Source of the DNA: Candidatus Anammoximicrobium sp.
Lineage (GTDB): Bacteria; Planctomycetota; Planctomycetia; Pirellulales; Pirellulaceae
Assembly (NCBI GenBank): GCA_012515235.1
Contig: JAAYYU010000306.1
Coordinates: forward strand, 52,049-116,048
Length of the DNA: 64,000 bases
Reading direction: 5' to 3'
The position numbers and the translations under genes were made by a program. Below, piece after piece: positions 26,900-35,174 of this stretch. Below the pieces are notes generated by a model that saw only the letters and a list, made by a program, of their open reading frames with translations, did no database searches and was not told where the DNA came from. The first letter of the stretch is position 1. Every line of letters starts with the position of its first letter.

Positions 26900-28060
26900 T
26901 TAGCGTGCGCCGGGCGGCCGCGTGCGCAGGCTCTCGATCTTACCCTCCTGCAGGATTGGCAGGTAACGGTTGGGGATGGCCAGGATAAAACACGCGACGG
27001 CGGTCCCGTACAGCTCGCCGGGCTTGCCGCCCACGCGCCCGCCGCCCTCCTGGCCGCGGTCGTACCAGCGTCCGTGTTGCGACGCGTTGTTCACGTCCAC
27101 GATCTGGGTCGTGACCAGGTTGTCCCGCAGGATCGGGTAACTCTGCCGCCAGTCGTCGCCGCCCACCTGGTACAACGCCTGGCCGACGTAGTACAACGTG
27201 TAGGCGTCGAAAGGCATCGCGCCCGAGCGCGGCGTCGGCTTTTTGAGCTGCCGGATGCGTTCGGTGATCAGGTCCATGTTCTTCGAGATCCGCCAGTCTT
27301 CGTACTGGCCGAACTCCTGCAGGCAGACGACGCCTGCGGCCGCCATGGCCGTCGTGCCTTGTCCGCCGCCCTTGGAATAGGTGAATTGGCCCGGCACTTT
27401 CATCTGCTCGGCCTCCGGCGCGTCGCGGCGCCCGCCGCTGGGCGTGTAGTGCTCGCGGACGCTCTTGATCGCCAGATCGACCACCGCCGGCGGGACTTCC
27501 AGTCCGCTGTCCATGGCGCTCCGCAACGCCTTGGCCTGCATCACCGCCAAGCTCAAGTCGTGCCCCCTCTGCTGCGGCCGGGCGTGATAATCCCAGCCGC
27601 CGTCCTGGCATTGCGTGGCCGCGATCACCTTCAACGCCCGGTCCAGGACGCTGTTCAGGCGGCGGTCGCGGCCCGTCGTCATCCCGTGAGCCTGACCCAA
27701 GACGAACGCCGACAGGCCGTGGTTGTACATGTCGTGCTGCTGGTTGGAAATGTTCAGCAATCCCGACGGCTTGGCGTTCTTCATCACGTAGTCCAGGGCC
27801 CGTTGGACGGTCTTGCCGTACTTGCCCCGCCCCGGCGCGTGCCCGGCGGCCATGAAGGCCAGCGCTCCCATGCTCACCAGGCCCGTGTCGTTGGACGTCC
27901 AGTTGCCCTCCGGACCCTGATTCTTTTCCAGCCATTCCAGGCCGCGCAGCAGCGCCTGTTCGCTTTCCAGGGTCAGCTCCCAGTCGCCCTCGCCCCGCGA
28001 CCTGCCCGGCAGCATCGTCACCAGAACCGCGGCGGCGCACGCAGCTACCCAACTCCTCAT
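26900..28060 (-). CDS. Secreted prenyltransferase/squalene-cyclase-repeat protein
   Basis: The 386-residue product starts at ATG 28060 (GAGGAAC just before it) with a signal peptide (MRSWVAACAAAVLVTMLPG). The body is an alpha/alpha toroid of prenyltransferase/squalene-oxidase repeats, seen as GLEWLEKNQGPEGNW, ATQCQDGGWDY and similar helical pairs. The catalytic DXDD motif of squalene-hopene cyclase is not visible, so terpene cyclisation is unlikely. In planctomycetes such proteins are regularly found next to MoxR/VWA genes, as here, and may be a periplasmic binding member of the system (inference). The longer open frame upstream of 28060 runs through palindromic element copy 2 and is an artefact. 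The stop is 101 bp before the BatA-like gene. Confidence 0.8.
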   Translation of the reverse strand: MRSWVAACAAAVLVTMLPGRSRGEGDWELTLESEQALLRGLEWLEKNQGPEGNWTSNDTGLVSMGALAFMAAGHAPGRGKYGKTVQRALDYVMKNAKPSGLLNISNQQHDMYNHGLSAFVLGQAHGMTTGRDRRLNSVLDRALKVIAATQCQDGGWDYHARPQQRGHDLSLAVMQAKALRSAMDSGLEVPPAVVDLAIKSVREHYTPSGGRRDAPEAEQMKVPGQFTYSKGGGQGTTAMAAAGVVCLQEFGQYEDWRISKNMDLITERIRQLKKPTPRSGAMPFDAYTLYYVGQALYQVGGDDWRQSYPILRDNLVTTQIVDVNNASQHGRWYDRGQEGGGRVGGKPGELYGTAVACFILAIPNRYLPILQEGKIESLRTRPPGAR

Positions 28061-28178
28061 CGTCTCGTTCCTCAAGCTTCCGGACGAAGCGTCCCACCTG
28101 CCCCAGGTGTTAAGATAGTAGGGTTGCACAAAAAAACAAGCGAGGCAGGCCCGGATCAACGGCGTTGCGAGCGCCACT

Positions 28179-28275
28179 GGGGTCAGGCTTACAGAATTCA
28201 ATTTTGGCCGAGCGTGGCACCAGCCCGATGGTACGACCGTGCTCGGCCAAAATTGAATTCTGTAAGCCTGACCCC
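28179..28275 (-). repeat. 97-bp palindromic element, copy 2
   Basis: Same arms as copy 1, matching for 35 bp here. The loop is inverted relative to copies 1 and 3 (its reverse complement reads GGTCGTACCATCGGGCTGG). It lies 74 bp downstream of the amidohydrolase gene and 118 bp upstream of the prenyltransferase-repeat gene. Confidence 0.95.
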
Positions 28276-28349
28276 CGCCTCCGCGACCGGCCTCCGTGAC
28301 CCCGCCCGGCGCCGGGACTTCATCAGCGGTGCCGAAATCCCGTTTGCTG

Positions 28350-29132
28350 TTAGCGCCCGACTTGGTCGCCGAGCAAGCGGCGGGCATTGGCGTGCATGAT
28401 CGCCTCGCGCTGGGCGTCGGTCAGTTCCGATTCTTGCAGCTTCAGGACGGCCGAATCGGGGTTGTACCAGGGACAATGCGAGCCGAACAGCAACTGCTCG
28501 ACCGGAAAATGGCCCTGGAGAAGCAGCTTTTCGATCCCGGCCACACCTTCCAGCATGGCAAACTCATAGAACACGTTCTTCTGGCCGGCCAGCGGCGCGG
28601 CTGGCCGGCCGGCGCGCGTCCCGTTCAGGATCACCAGGCGAAGTTGGGGATGGGCTTGGATCAGCGCCGGCAGCGGCTTGGGATCAACGTTTTCGACTCG
28701 CAAGAGCGGATGCCGCACGCGGTCGTCGTCCATCACCAGCGGCAGTTGCACGATCAGGCCGCGGGCTTCCGCCTCCTGGAGCACCGCCTCACAGACCGGG
28801 TCGTCGAGCGTGTAACCGTGGTAGTTCGGGTGCAGGCGCACGCCGGGCATGCGATACACTTCCTGGCAGCGGCGCAGGTCTTCACGCCAGTCGGGCAGTC
28901 GCGGATTGACGGCGCCGAAGGGGACCAGCAGCCCCGCCGGCCATGCGGCACACTCGGCCGCCAGCCGGGCATTGACGCCTTCGATGTCGCGGTGCAACAA
29001 GGCGTCGAAGCTGCCCACCCAGGCCTGGCCGATCCCCAACTTTTTCAGCCGCTCGACCAGCCGCGGCGTTTCGTCCAACGGCAAACGGCGGCAGGGCCAG
29101 CGGGACAGATACACGTTGACGTCGATGATCAC
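28350..29132 (-). CDS. Amidohydrolase-family protein lacking the HxH motif
   Basis: The 260-residue TIM-barrel product is of the amidohydrolase_2 (ACMSD-like) type. The start is a GTG at 29132 that overlaps the stop of the upstream amidohydrolase gene (GTGA). The N-terminal strand reads IIDVNVYLSRWP, where active members have D-x-H-x-H, so two metal ligands are missing. Later signatures remain: RLHPNYHGY, LVILNG and FGSHCPWYNPDSAVLKL. It is smaller than the usual 300 or so residues and has no signal peptide. It may be a non-metal or inactive partner of the neighbouring enzyme. Function unknown. Confidence 0.8.
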   Translation of the reverse strand: MIIDVNVYLSRWPCRRLPLDETPRLVERLKKLGIGQAWVGSFDALLHRDIEGVNARLAAECAAWPAGLLVPFGAVNPRLPDWREDLRRCQEVYRMPGVRLHPNYHGYTLDDPVCEAVLQEAEARGLIVQLPLVMDDDRVRHPLLRVENVDPKPLPALIQAHPQLRLVILNGTRAGRPAAPLAGQKNVFYEFAMLEGVAGIEKLLLQGHFPVEQLLFGSHCPWYNPDSAVLKLQESELTDAQREAIMHANARRLLGDQVGR

Positions 29133-30043
29133 AGTTGGATCCCCTTGTCGGTCAGAATCGGTCGTAACAAGCGTTCGATATTGCCGCCCAGAATCAGCCG
29201 CCGTTGGCTTTCGGAAAGGTCGGCGGACAGGACCTTGCTGAGTTGCGAGGCGTAGCTCCGCCCTCCGGCGTCGCTGCCGTAAATCACCCGCTCGGCACCC
29301 AGTTCGCGCACCGCCATCTCCACCACGCCGGCCGTCGGGTCGAATCCGCTCACTTCCGTGTACACATTCGGGACCGCGCGAACGCCGCGAATGCCCCGCT
29401 CCCAATCGTTGCCCGAGTGGGCCGAGATGAACGCGACGTCCGGGTGCCGCGCGGCCAGTTCGGCCACATGTCCGGGATGCGATTCGTCGGGCAAGTTGGG
29501 CACGGTGCGCCAGTAGGCATGTTGCAAGATCACGGCCTTTAATTGCCCGGCCCGCTCTGCAATCGGGTCCAGACGCGGATCGTTGCACTCCAAGGCAATC
29601 CACAGCTTGACGCCGACCATCGGCCCGTCACGCACGCAGCGGTCGAGTTCCCGGACGCTTTCTTCGACATAATTCGGATTCAGGTACACGAAGCCAAACA
29701 GCCGGTCCGGCGCCGCCTCCAGCACGCGCAGCACCTCGTCGTTGTCCTCGCGGAACTGCGCCGGCGGCGGAGACGGCATGCGCGAGAATCCCAGGAACAC
29801 GATCAGCCGGTCGATGCCCATGCGGTCCGCGTATTTCAACAGGGCTCGGGCCCGCTCTTTCCCTGTCCCAGGAAATCCCGTCAGGTGCGTGTGGACGTCC
29901 CAAACGCGGCCCGAGCTGCGATCTTCCCGCTCGGCTGCCTGCGCCGCCCAAGGAAGTTGAGCGGCCAAGGCCGCACAGCCCGCGGCCTGCGCACCACGAG
30001 CTAACAGCGTGCGACGAGTCAGTTGCGCATCAGCGTCGAACAT
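29129..30043 (-). CDS. Twin-arginine exported amidohydrolase
   Basis: The 304-residue product starts at ATG 30043 (AGGA 5 nt before it) with a twin-arginine signal, LTRRTLLARGAQAAG, and a cleavage region near AAQAAE. The mature domain is an amidohydrolase_2 TIM barrel with the metal motif VWDVHTHL, a KLW(IA) strand, ISAHSG and YGSDAGG. The likely Lys/His/Asp ligands are present, so it should be a metal-dependent hydrolase or decarboxylase in the periplasm. The substrate is unknown. It is coupled to the second amidohydrolase gene by a GTGA overlap. A much longer open frame upstream covers intergenic repeats and is not coding. Confidence 0.82.
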   Translation of the reverse strand: MFDADAQLTRRTLLARGAQAAGCAALAAQLPWAAQAAEREDRSSGRVWDVHTHLTGFPGTGKERARALLKYADRMGIDRLIVFLGFSRMPSPPPAQFREDNDEVLRVLEAAPDRLFGFVYLNPNYVEESVRELDRCVRDGPMVGVKLWIALECNDPRLDPIAERAGQLKAVILQHAYWRTVPNLPDESHPGHVAELAARHPDVAFISAHSGNDWERGIRGVRAVPNVYTEVSGFDPTAGVVEMAVRELGAERVIYGSDAGGRSYASQLSKVLSADLSESQRRLILGGNIERLLRPILTDKGIQL

Positions 30044-30212
30044 TGGAATCCTGCCCTCCCCCAAGTCAAGGAACGCCCGACTATCGTACCCCAGACCGCC
30101 TCGGCGGGCAATCAACCGGCCGCTGCGCCCACGTCCTCCGGTGCGAGCAAACGGCCCCCAGGCCCACTGCTTCGCAAAACTTCGTGAGGTGCAACTTCGG
30201 ACGCAGGCCCTG

Positions 30213-30314
30213 GTTACAAGGCTCTGCCTCGTAACCCACTGTCCGCGAGGCACCGCCTCGCATCCGGTCGGCAGAGTCGAAGAGACCGTGCGTTCCCAGG
30301 CAGAGCCGGGAACG
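30213..30314. repeat. Cluster of three short hairpins
   Basis: GTTACAAGGCTCTGCCTCGT and its partner (30213-30235), GCGAGGCACCGCCTCGC (30245-30261), and CGTTCCCAGGCAGAGCCGGG with its partner (30291-30314) are each self-complementary. The first and third share the core GGCTCTGCC or its complement. This type of motif is known to be dispersed in planctomycete genomes. Confidence 0.7.
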
Positions 30315-30514
30315 AGGTGCCGCGAGATGCGCACAGCAGTGGCCCCCAGACACCTTGTCGAAGATGCGCGAACTGCAGCTGCCGGCCAGTGACTCGACGG
30401 GACGAGGCGAGCAGACGAGTTAAGGCATTCTTCACATTCGCTTAGCGATCTCTTAACAGGCGAGCGTTAGAGTCTCAGTTCGTACGATGCGCGCGTCACG
30501 CGCGCCTCTTGGGG

Positions 30515-30598
30515 TGGCGAGCGGGGCGGCGTCAGCTCCCCGGTTCCCGGCAAGTTGCCCGGCTCAGAACCGGGGGGCTGACGCCGACCCGCTCGCCA
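30515..30598. repeat. 32-bp inverted repeat
   Basis: Arms 30515-30546 and 30567-30598 pair with two mismatches (TGGCGAGCGGGGCGGCGTCA against its complement). The spacer is 20 nt. No T-run follows. Confidence 0.85.
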
Positions 30599-30632
30599 AT
30601 TGGGTTGCGGCCATCGGCCGCGTTAGGTTAGC

Positions 30633-30728
30633 AGCCCGTTGAAGAAAAGGGAACTCGCTCCGAGTTGCGTTGGCGAAACCCAACGAGAACGACGATCGCC
30701 AAGTGCCTATCCCTTTTTTCAACAGGCA
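30633..30728. repeat. Inverted repeat ending in CAACAGG, MITE-like
   Basis: Left end CCCGTTGAAGAAAAGGGA and right end TCCCTTTTTTCAACAGGC are complementary apart from small differences, about 18 bp each, around a 58-nt centre. The size and ends suggest a degenerate miniature transposable element. Confidence 0.65.
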
Positions 30729-30824
30729 GTTATGCGCGGGACACGATCTTTCGCGCCGGAAGCGACTGAATCGGAGTTCTTGAGCGAGGGTTCTGTCTGA
30801 GTCATTCCTGATTGTCCGCCTCCG

Positions 30825-32150
30825 ATGCCTGCTCAGTCTCCACACGTACCGAGCGTTCCGCCCATCGCATGGTCCTGCAACGGCAAGCGGTTGGGGCTGT
30901 CTGTATGGTGCCTGGTTGCGGCCTTCGGCACGTACTTCTGCATGTATGCCTTTCGCAAACCGTTCACCGCCGCCGAATACGCTGGTTACAGCTTGTGGGG
31001 CTGGGAGTTGAAGACGGCTTTGGTGGGCACTCAAGTGCTGGGCTACACGATCTCCAAGTTCATGGGGATCAAAGTCATCGCCGAGATGCCTCCCGGCCGG
31101 CGAGCGGTCACGTTATTGCTGTTGATCGGATCGGCCCAAACCGCGTTGTTGTTGTTTGCCGTCGTCCCGGCCCCCTACAACTTCGTTTGCCTGTTTTTCA
31201 ACGGCCTGCCGTTGGGGATGGTGTTTGGACTGGTGTTGGGGTTCCTGGAGGGCCGCCGCGTGACGGAGGCGTTGAACGCGGGGCTGTGTGCCAGTTTCAT
31301 CTTGGCGGACGGGGTAACCAAGTCGCTGGGCGCCTACCTGTTGGCGTGGGGAGTCAATCAATTCTGGATGCCGTTCTTGGCGGGGCTGTTGTTCGTGCCG
31401 CCGCTGGGGTTGGGCGTTTGGATGCTGACTCGGATTCCGCCACCCGACGCCGCGGATGTCGCCCAGCGAAGCGTGCGGATGCCGATGAACCGGACGGACC
31501 GCTGGCAGTTCTTTGCTCGCTACGCGGGCGGCCTGACCTTCTTGGTCTTGCTCTATCTGTTGATCACAGTCCTGCGCAGCATCCGCGCCGATTTCGCTCC
31601 GGAGATCTGGCGAAGCTTGGGCACCACGCAGCAGCCGAGCATCTTCACCATGTCCGAAATGCTAGTGGCGCTGGGCGTGGTGCTGGTCAATGGGCTGGCC
31701 GTCTTGATCCTGGATAATCGGCGGGCATTTTTTGTCGCGTTGGGCACGTGCGGCGTTGGGATTCTGCTGTTGGCGGCCGCCTTGGTCGGACAAAGCACTG
31801 GTTCGATGAGCGGCTTTGCGTTCATGGTGCTCAGCGGCCTGGGATTGTACTTGCCCTACGTCGCGGTCCACACGACGATCTTCGAGCGACTGATTGCGAT
31901 GACCCGCGACCGGGGCAACATCGGCTACTTGATGTATCTGGCCGATGCTTTTGGGTACTTGGGGTACGTCGCCGTGATGTTCGGCAAGGGCCTGTTCGCC
32001 GTGCGGGGCGACTTTCTGGTCTTCTTCACGGCGATCTGTGGGATCATCACGGCGAGTGCCGCCTTGCTGTTACTCGGGGCGTGGTGGTATTTTGCCCAGC
32101 GCTGTCCAGCGACGGGCGTGTTGAAACCGGTAGCCGCGTTGGGCGGCTGA
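30825..32150 (+). CDS. MFS-like transporter (DUF5690-like), phosphonate operon
   Basis: The 441-residue integral membrane protein has about 12 hydrophobic helices. Early phrases GTYFCMYAFRKPFTAA and GYTISKFMGIKVIAEM match the pattern I associate with DUF5690-type major facilitator proteins. It lies 28 bp before the zinc alcohol dehydrogenase and is cotranscribed with phnX, so uptake of a phosphonate or a related organic acid is a reasonable inference. A Shine-Dalgarno sequence is not obvious before ATG 30825, which still fits the conserved start of the protein. Substrate not proven. Confidence 0.75.
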   Translation: MPAQSPHVPSVPPIAWSCNGKRLGLSVWCLVAAFGTYFCMYAFRKPFTAAEYAGYSLWGWELKTALVGTQVLGYTISKFMGIKVIAEMPPGRRAVTLLLLIGSAQTALLLFAVVPAPYNFVCLFFNGLPLGMVFGLVLGFLEGRRVTEALNAGLCASFILADGVTKSLGAYLLAWGVNQFWMPFLAGLLFVPPLGLGVWMLTRIPPPDAADVAQRSVRMPMNRTDRWQFFARYAGGLTFLVLLYLLITVLRSIRADFAPEIWRSLGTTQQPSIFTMSEMLVALGVVLVNGLAVLILDNRRAFFVALGTCGVGILLLAAALVGQSTGSMSGFAFMVLSGLGLYLPYVAVHTTIFERLIAMTRDRGNIGYLMYLADAFGYLGYVAVMFGKGLFAVRGDFLVFFTAICGIITASAALLLLGAWWYFAQRCPATGVLKPVAALGG

Positions 32151-32178
32151 CGAGGAAGGACCGAGTGGAGGACAGCCG

Positions 32179-33285
32179 ATGACGAATTTCCAGCCAACAG
32201 GAGCGTTGGCCGAAGCGCGGGTAGCTCGGGCCGCCGTCTTCAGCGGTGTGGGCCGGCCGTTGGAGTTGCGGTCCATCCCGGTGGCGGATCCGCAAGAGGG
32301 CGAAATTCTGGTGCGCGTCGTGGGCTGCACGTTGTGCGGCAGCGACGTCCACACGTACACAGGCAAGCGGTCCACGCCGCTGCCCACGATCCTGGGCCAT
32401 GAGATCTTGGGCCGCATCGTGGCTTTCGGACCGGCGGCAGCAAGACGCGACGCCCGCGGCACCTCGCTGCATGAAGGCGATCGAGTCACGTGGGCGCTGG
32501 TGGCCAGCTGCGGGGCGTGCTTCTACTGCAGGCGGGGTTTGCCCCAGAAATGCCTTTGCGCCGTCAAGTACGGACACGAACCGTTGCACGAGGACGCCCG
32601 CCTCCGCGGCGGATTGGCGGACTATTGCCTGCTGGCGCCCGGAACGGCGGTGGTGCGGTTGGAGGATGCGTTAAGCGACGAGGCGGCTTGCCCCGCCAAC
32701 TGTGGCACGGCGACCATGGTGGCGGCAACGGAGGCGGCGGGGGACATGCACGGCGGCTGTGTGGTGGTACTGGGGGCCGGACTGCTCGGTTTGACCGCCT
32801 GCGCGCTGGCCCGCAGCCGGGGCGCGGCCGACGTGATCCTGTGCGACGTGCAATCGCCGCGGCTCGCGCGGGGCGCGGCCTTTGGCGCCACGCGCGTGGC
32901 GGCTCCCGGCGAATTGGGTGCCGCCGCCGCGGGGGCGACGCAGGGGCACGGCGTCGATGTCGTGATCGATTCCGCCGGCACGCCGGAAGCCTTCGAGTCG
33001 GGCCTCGCCCTGCTTCGCCTGGGCGGGGCGTTCATCCTGGTCGGCGCTGTGTTCCCGACGCGGCCGGTCGAGTTGCACGTAGAGCGCGTGGTGCGCCGGA
33101 ACCTGCGTCTGTGCGGCATTCACAACTATGCCCCGGAACACTTGGTCAAGGCGGTCGCATTCCTGGAGCAAAGCAAACATCCTTGGCACTCTTTAGTGGC
33201 CGATTGGCTGCCACTGTCCGAATGCACACGGACGTTCCAACGGGCCCAGGACCCGGCGGTCCTGAGGATCGGCGTGCGTCCGTAG
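32179..33285 (+). CDS. Zinc-dependent alcohol dehydrogenase, phosphonate-associated
   Basis: The 368-residue medium-chain dehydrogenase has catalytic zinc ligands C53 (LCGSDVHT) and H74-E75 (GHE). The structural zinc lobe has C111, C114, C117 and C125 (CGACFYCRRGLPQKC). The NAD(P) Rossmann motif is VVLGAGLLGL near 196. It resembles the putative phosphonate-catabolism-associated alcohol dehydrogenases that are found next to phosphonoacetaldehyde hydrolase. A role in interconverting a phosphonate alcohol and aldehyde, feeding PhnX, is inferred from this context. GGAGGA lies 6 nt before ATG 32179. Spacing to phnX is 19 bp. Confidence 0.88.
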   Translation: MTNFQPTGALAEARVARAAVFSGVGRPLELRSIPVADPQEGEILVRVVGCTLCGSDVHTYTGKRSTPLPTILGHEILGRIVAFGPAAARRDARGTSLHEGDRVTWALVASCGACFYCRRGLPQKCLCAVKYGHEPLHEDARLRGGLADYCLLAPGTAVVRLEDALSDEAACPANCGTATMVAATEAAGDMHGGCVVVLGAGLLGLTACALARSRGAADVILCDVQSPRLARGAAFGATRVAAPGELGAAAAGATQGHGVDVVIDSAGTPEAFESGLALLRLGGAFILVGAVFPTRPVELHVERVVRRNLRLCGIHNYAPEHLVKAVAFLEQSKHPWHSLVADWLPLSECTRTFQRAQDPAVLRIGVRP

Positions 33286-33304
33286 AGCACCAGAAAGGCT
33301 TGCC

Positions 33305-34141
33305 ATGAATATCCCTCACCGTTTTCGCCGCAGCTACTGTGGGCCTGTGCGGGCCGTGGTTTTCGATTGGGCGGGCACGACGGTCGATTACGGCTGCCGG
33401 GCGCCGACCGAGGTCTTTCGCCGCGTCTTTGCCCAAGCCGGAGTCGACATCACGATGGACGAAGCACGCGGCCCGATGGGCACGTACAAGAAGGACCACC
33501 TCCGAGCGCTGCTGCAGATGCCGGCGGTGGCAACCCGCTGGCAGGCGGCCTACGGGCGTTTGCCGGACGAGCGCGACGTCGAGACGCTGTACGCCCAGTT
33601 CGAGCCGCTGCAGATCGCCTGTGTGACGCAGTACGCAGACTTGATCCCCGGTACGCTCCAGACCGTGGCAGCGATTCGAGGACGGGGTATCCGCATCGGC
33701 TCCAGCACGGGCTACACGGCCGCGATGATGGAACCGCTCGTGGCGGCAGCCCGCGAGCAGGGATACGACCCGGATGCGATCGTGACCATGTCCCACGTGC
33801 CCGCCGGCAGGCCGGCGCCCTGGATGTGCTTCGAGAATGCCCGGCGTCTGGACGTCTATCCGATGCAAGCCGTGATCACGGTCGATGATACTCCCGTCGG
33901 GATCGAAGCCGGTTTGAACGCGGGCACTTGGACGGCGGCCGTCGTCCGGACCGGAAACGAGGTCGGACTGTCCCTGGAAGAAGTCGCCGCCGTCAACGCG
34001 GACGAGTTGCAGCGCCGGCTGGACCGTGCCGCGACACGGCTGGCGCACGCGGGGGCGCACTACGTCCTCGACAGCATCGCGGAACTGCCCGCATGCGTCG
34101 ACGATGTGGAACGGAGACTGCGGGGGGGCGAACTACCGTAG
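33305..34141 (+). CDS. phnX: Phosphonoacetaldehyde hydrolase
   Basis: The 278-residue HAD-superfamily enzyme splits phosphonoacetaldehyde into acetaldehyde and phosphate. Motif I is VVFDWAGTTVD (nucleophile D21). The cap domain carries the Schiff-base lysine in MGTYKKDHLRALL (K62/K63). Motif II is SSTGYT and the acidic motif is ITVDDTPVGIEAGL. Length is normal for the family. It is the last gene of a three-gene operon with the dehydrogenase and transporter. The usual 2-aminoethylphosphonate transaminase (PhnW) is not in the window. A hairpin at 34170 follows the stop by 28 bp and could end the operon. Confidence 0.93.
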   Translation: MNIPHRFRRSYCGPVRAVVFDWAGTTVDYGCRAPTEVFRRVFAQAGVDITMDEARGPMGTYKKDHLRALLQMPAVATRWQAAYGRLPDERDVETLYAQFEPLQIACVTQYADLIPGTLQTVAAIRGRGIRIGSSTGYTAAMMEPLVAAAREQGYDPDAIVTMSHVPAGRPAPWMCFENARRLDVYPMQAVITVDDTPVGIEAGLNAGTWTAAVVRTGNEVGLSLEEVAAVNADELQRRLDRAATRLAHAGAHYVLDSIAELPACVDDVERRLRGGELP

Positions 34142-34169
34142 TGCGTTGTTAGGGCTAAAAGCGGGGGAT

Positions 34170-34233
34170 GTGAGCGGAACGGCGCTAGCCGCCGGTTTCC
34201 AGTACTACCGGCGACCAGCGACGTTCCGCTCAC
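34170..34233. repeat. 27-bp imperfect hairpin downstream of phnX
   Basis: GTGAGCGGAACGGCGCTAGC and seven more bases pair with 34207-34233 with three mismatches around a loop of about 10 nt. There is no T-tract, so it may be a dispersed REP-like unit that also stabilises or ends the phosphonate transcript. Confidence 0.8.
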
Positions 34234-34526
34234 TCGCGGCAACCCCCAATACCGCACGGCGTCGTTTGCGATCAGGGCCGGGCCGTCGCCGTCCTTTCCA
34301 TTCGCGTCAAGGGAGGCGTCGGCGGTGAAGAAATGCCGCTTCCATTCCGCTTCGGCGATCCCGGTGCGAGTCGATTTTCGTTTCAAACACAAAACTAACT
34401 CGCCGGTCACATGCGCCTAACTTGCGGCCCCTACACTTCTCCGACAAAGAGTCGGGGTTTGCACGATCCAGTTTGCTCCGCTCCAGAATTCCTGCTGCAA
34501 CGGAGGGAGCAACGGAAAGAAGGGAA
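34234..34526. other. Intergenic region before the DUF1559 gene
   Basis: About 290 bp without a supported gene. It holds the presumed promoter of the DUF1559 gene; no box was identified with confidence. Confidence 0.3.
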
Positions 34527-35174
34527 ATGGACATGCGACTTTGTCAAAAACGCCCTGCGTTCACGTTGGTCGAACTCCTGGTGGTCATCGCCATCATCGG
34601 GATCTTGGTGGCGCTGCTCCTGCCGGCGATTCAGGCCGCGCGGGAATCCGCCCGCCGCATCCAATGTGCCAATCATCTGAAACAGATCGGGGTGGCCCTG
34701 CACAACTACCACGATTCGTTTCAAAAGTTCCCCTACGGGTGGGACAACCGCGGGGTAGGCTGGACGTTGCACCTGCTGCCGTTCGTCGAGTTGAACAGTG
34801 TCTACAGCACGATCCACTTCCAGGAGAGCGGTCCGGGCAACTGGGATTCCGGGTCCGAGAACCAACTGGCCTGCGAGACCGTCGTCCCCGTCTATCGCTG
34901 TCCGTCGATGCCGCTTCCGGAACACATGGACTACAACGGCATCGAAAAACGGGTGCCAGCCAGTTATCGCGGCTGTTCGGGCTCGGAGGCGAGCAGCGAC
35001 GACACCAGCACCATCGTGATTCCCGGTTCCAAATCAGGCTCGTTGGCCGCAATTCACGACGCCTCCGGTCGGCCGGGCGGCTCGCTCAAGGACCCGATCT
35101 CGTTTCCGTTCGCAGGGCTCCCGTGTCACCGGCGGCGGGTTCGGCCTGATCGCCGAAGACGTTGCCGCCCTTGA
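34527..35174 (+). pseudogene. DUF1559 prepilin-like protein, C-terminally truncated
   Basis: The 215-residue product begins with a prepilin signal, KRPAFTLVELLVVIAIIGIL, followed by LLPAIQAARESARRIQC. It continues with the DUF1559 hallmarks NHLKQIGVALHNYHDS, YGWDNRGVGWTLHLLPFVE, VYRCPSMP and YRGCSGSE. Full family members are 300-350 residues and end in the H-x9-DG motif. Here the recognisable part stops near residue 190 and the last 30 residues are Arg-rich nonsense antisense to the beta-helix gene. It is therefore probably a truncated gene. ATG 34527 follows AAGGGAA. Intact members are exported, pilin-like and expanded in planctomycetes. Confidence 0.75.

Larger units (their letters stand above)
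30044..30824. other. Repeat-rich 0.8-kb intergenic region
   Basis: No protein gene is supported. It separates the leftward amidohydrolase genes from the rightward phosphonate operon and must hold both promoters. It contains three sets of inverted repeats, listed separately (30213-30314, 30515-30598, 30633-30728). Confidence 0.6.

Noticed and set aside
24489..26903. Long plus-strand frame antisense to the BatA-like gene
   Set aside because: Arg/Gln-rich shadow, typical of high-GC DNA.
26900..28060. Squalene-hopene cyclase making hopanoids
   Set aside because: No DXDD motif, too short (386 residues), has a signal peptide.
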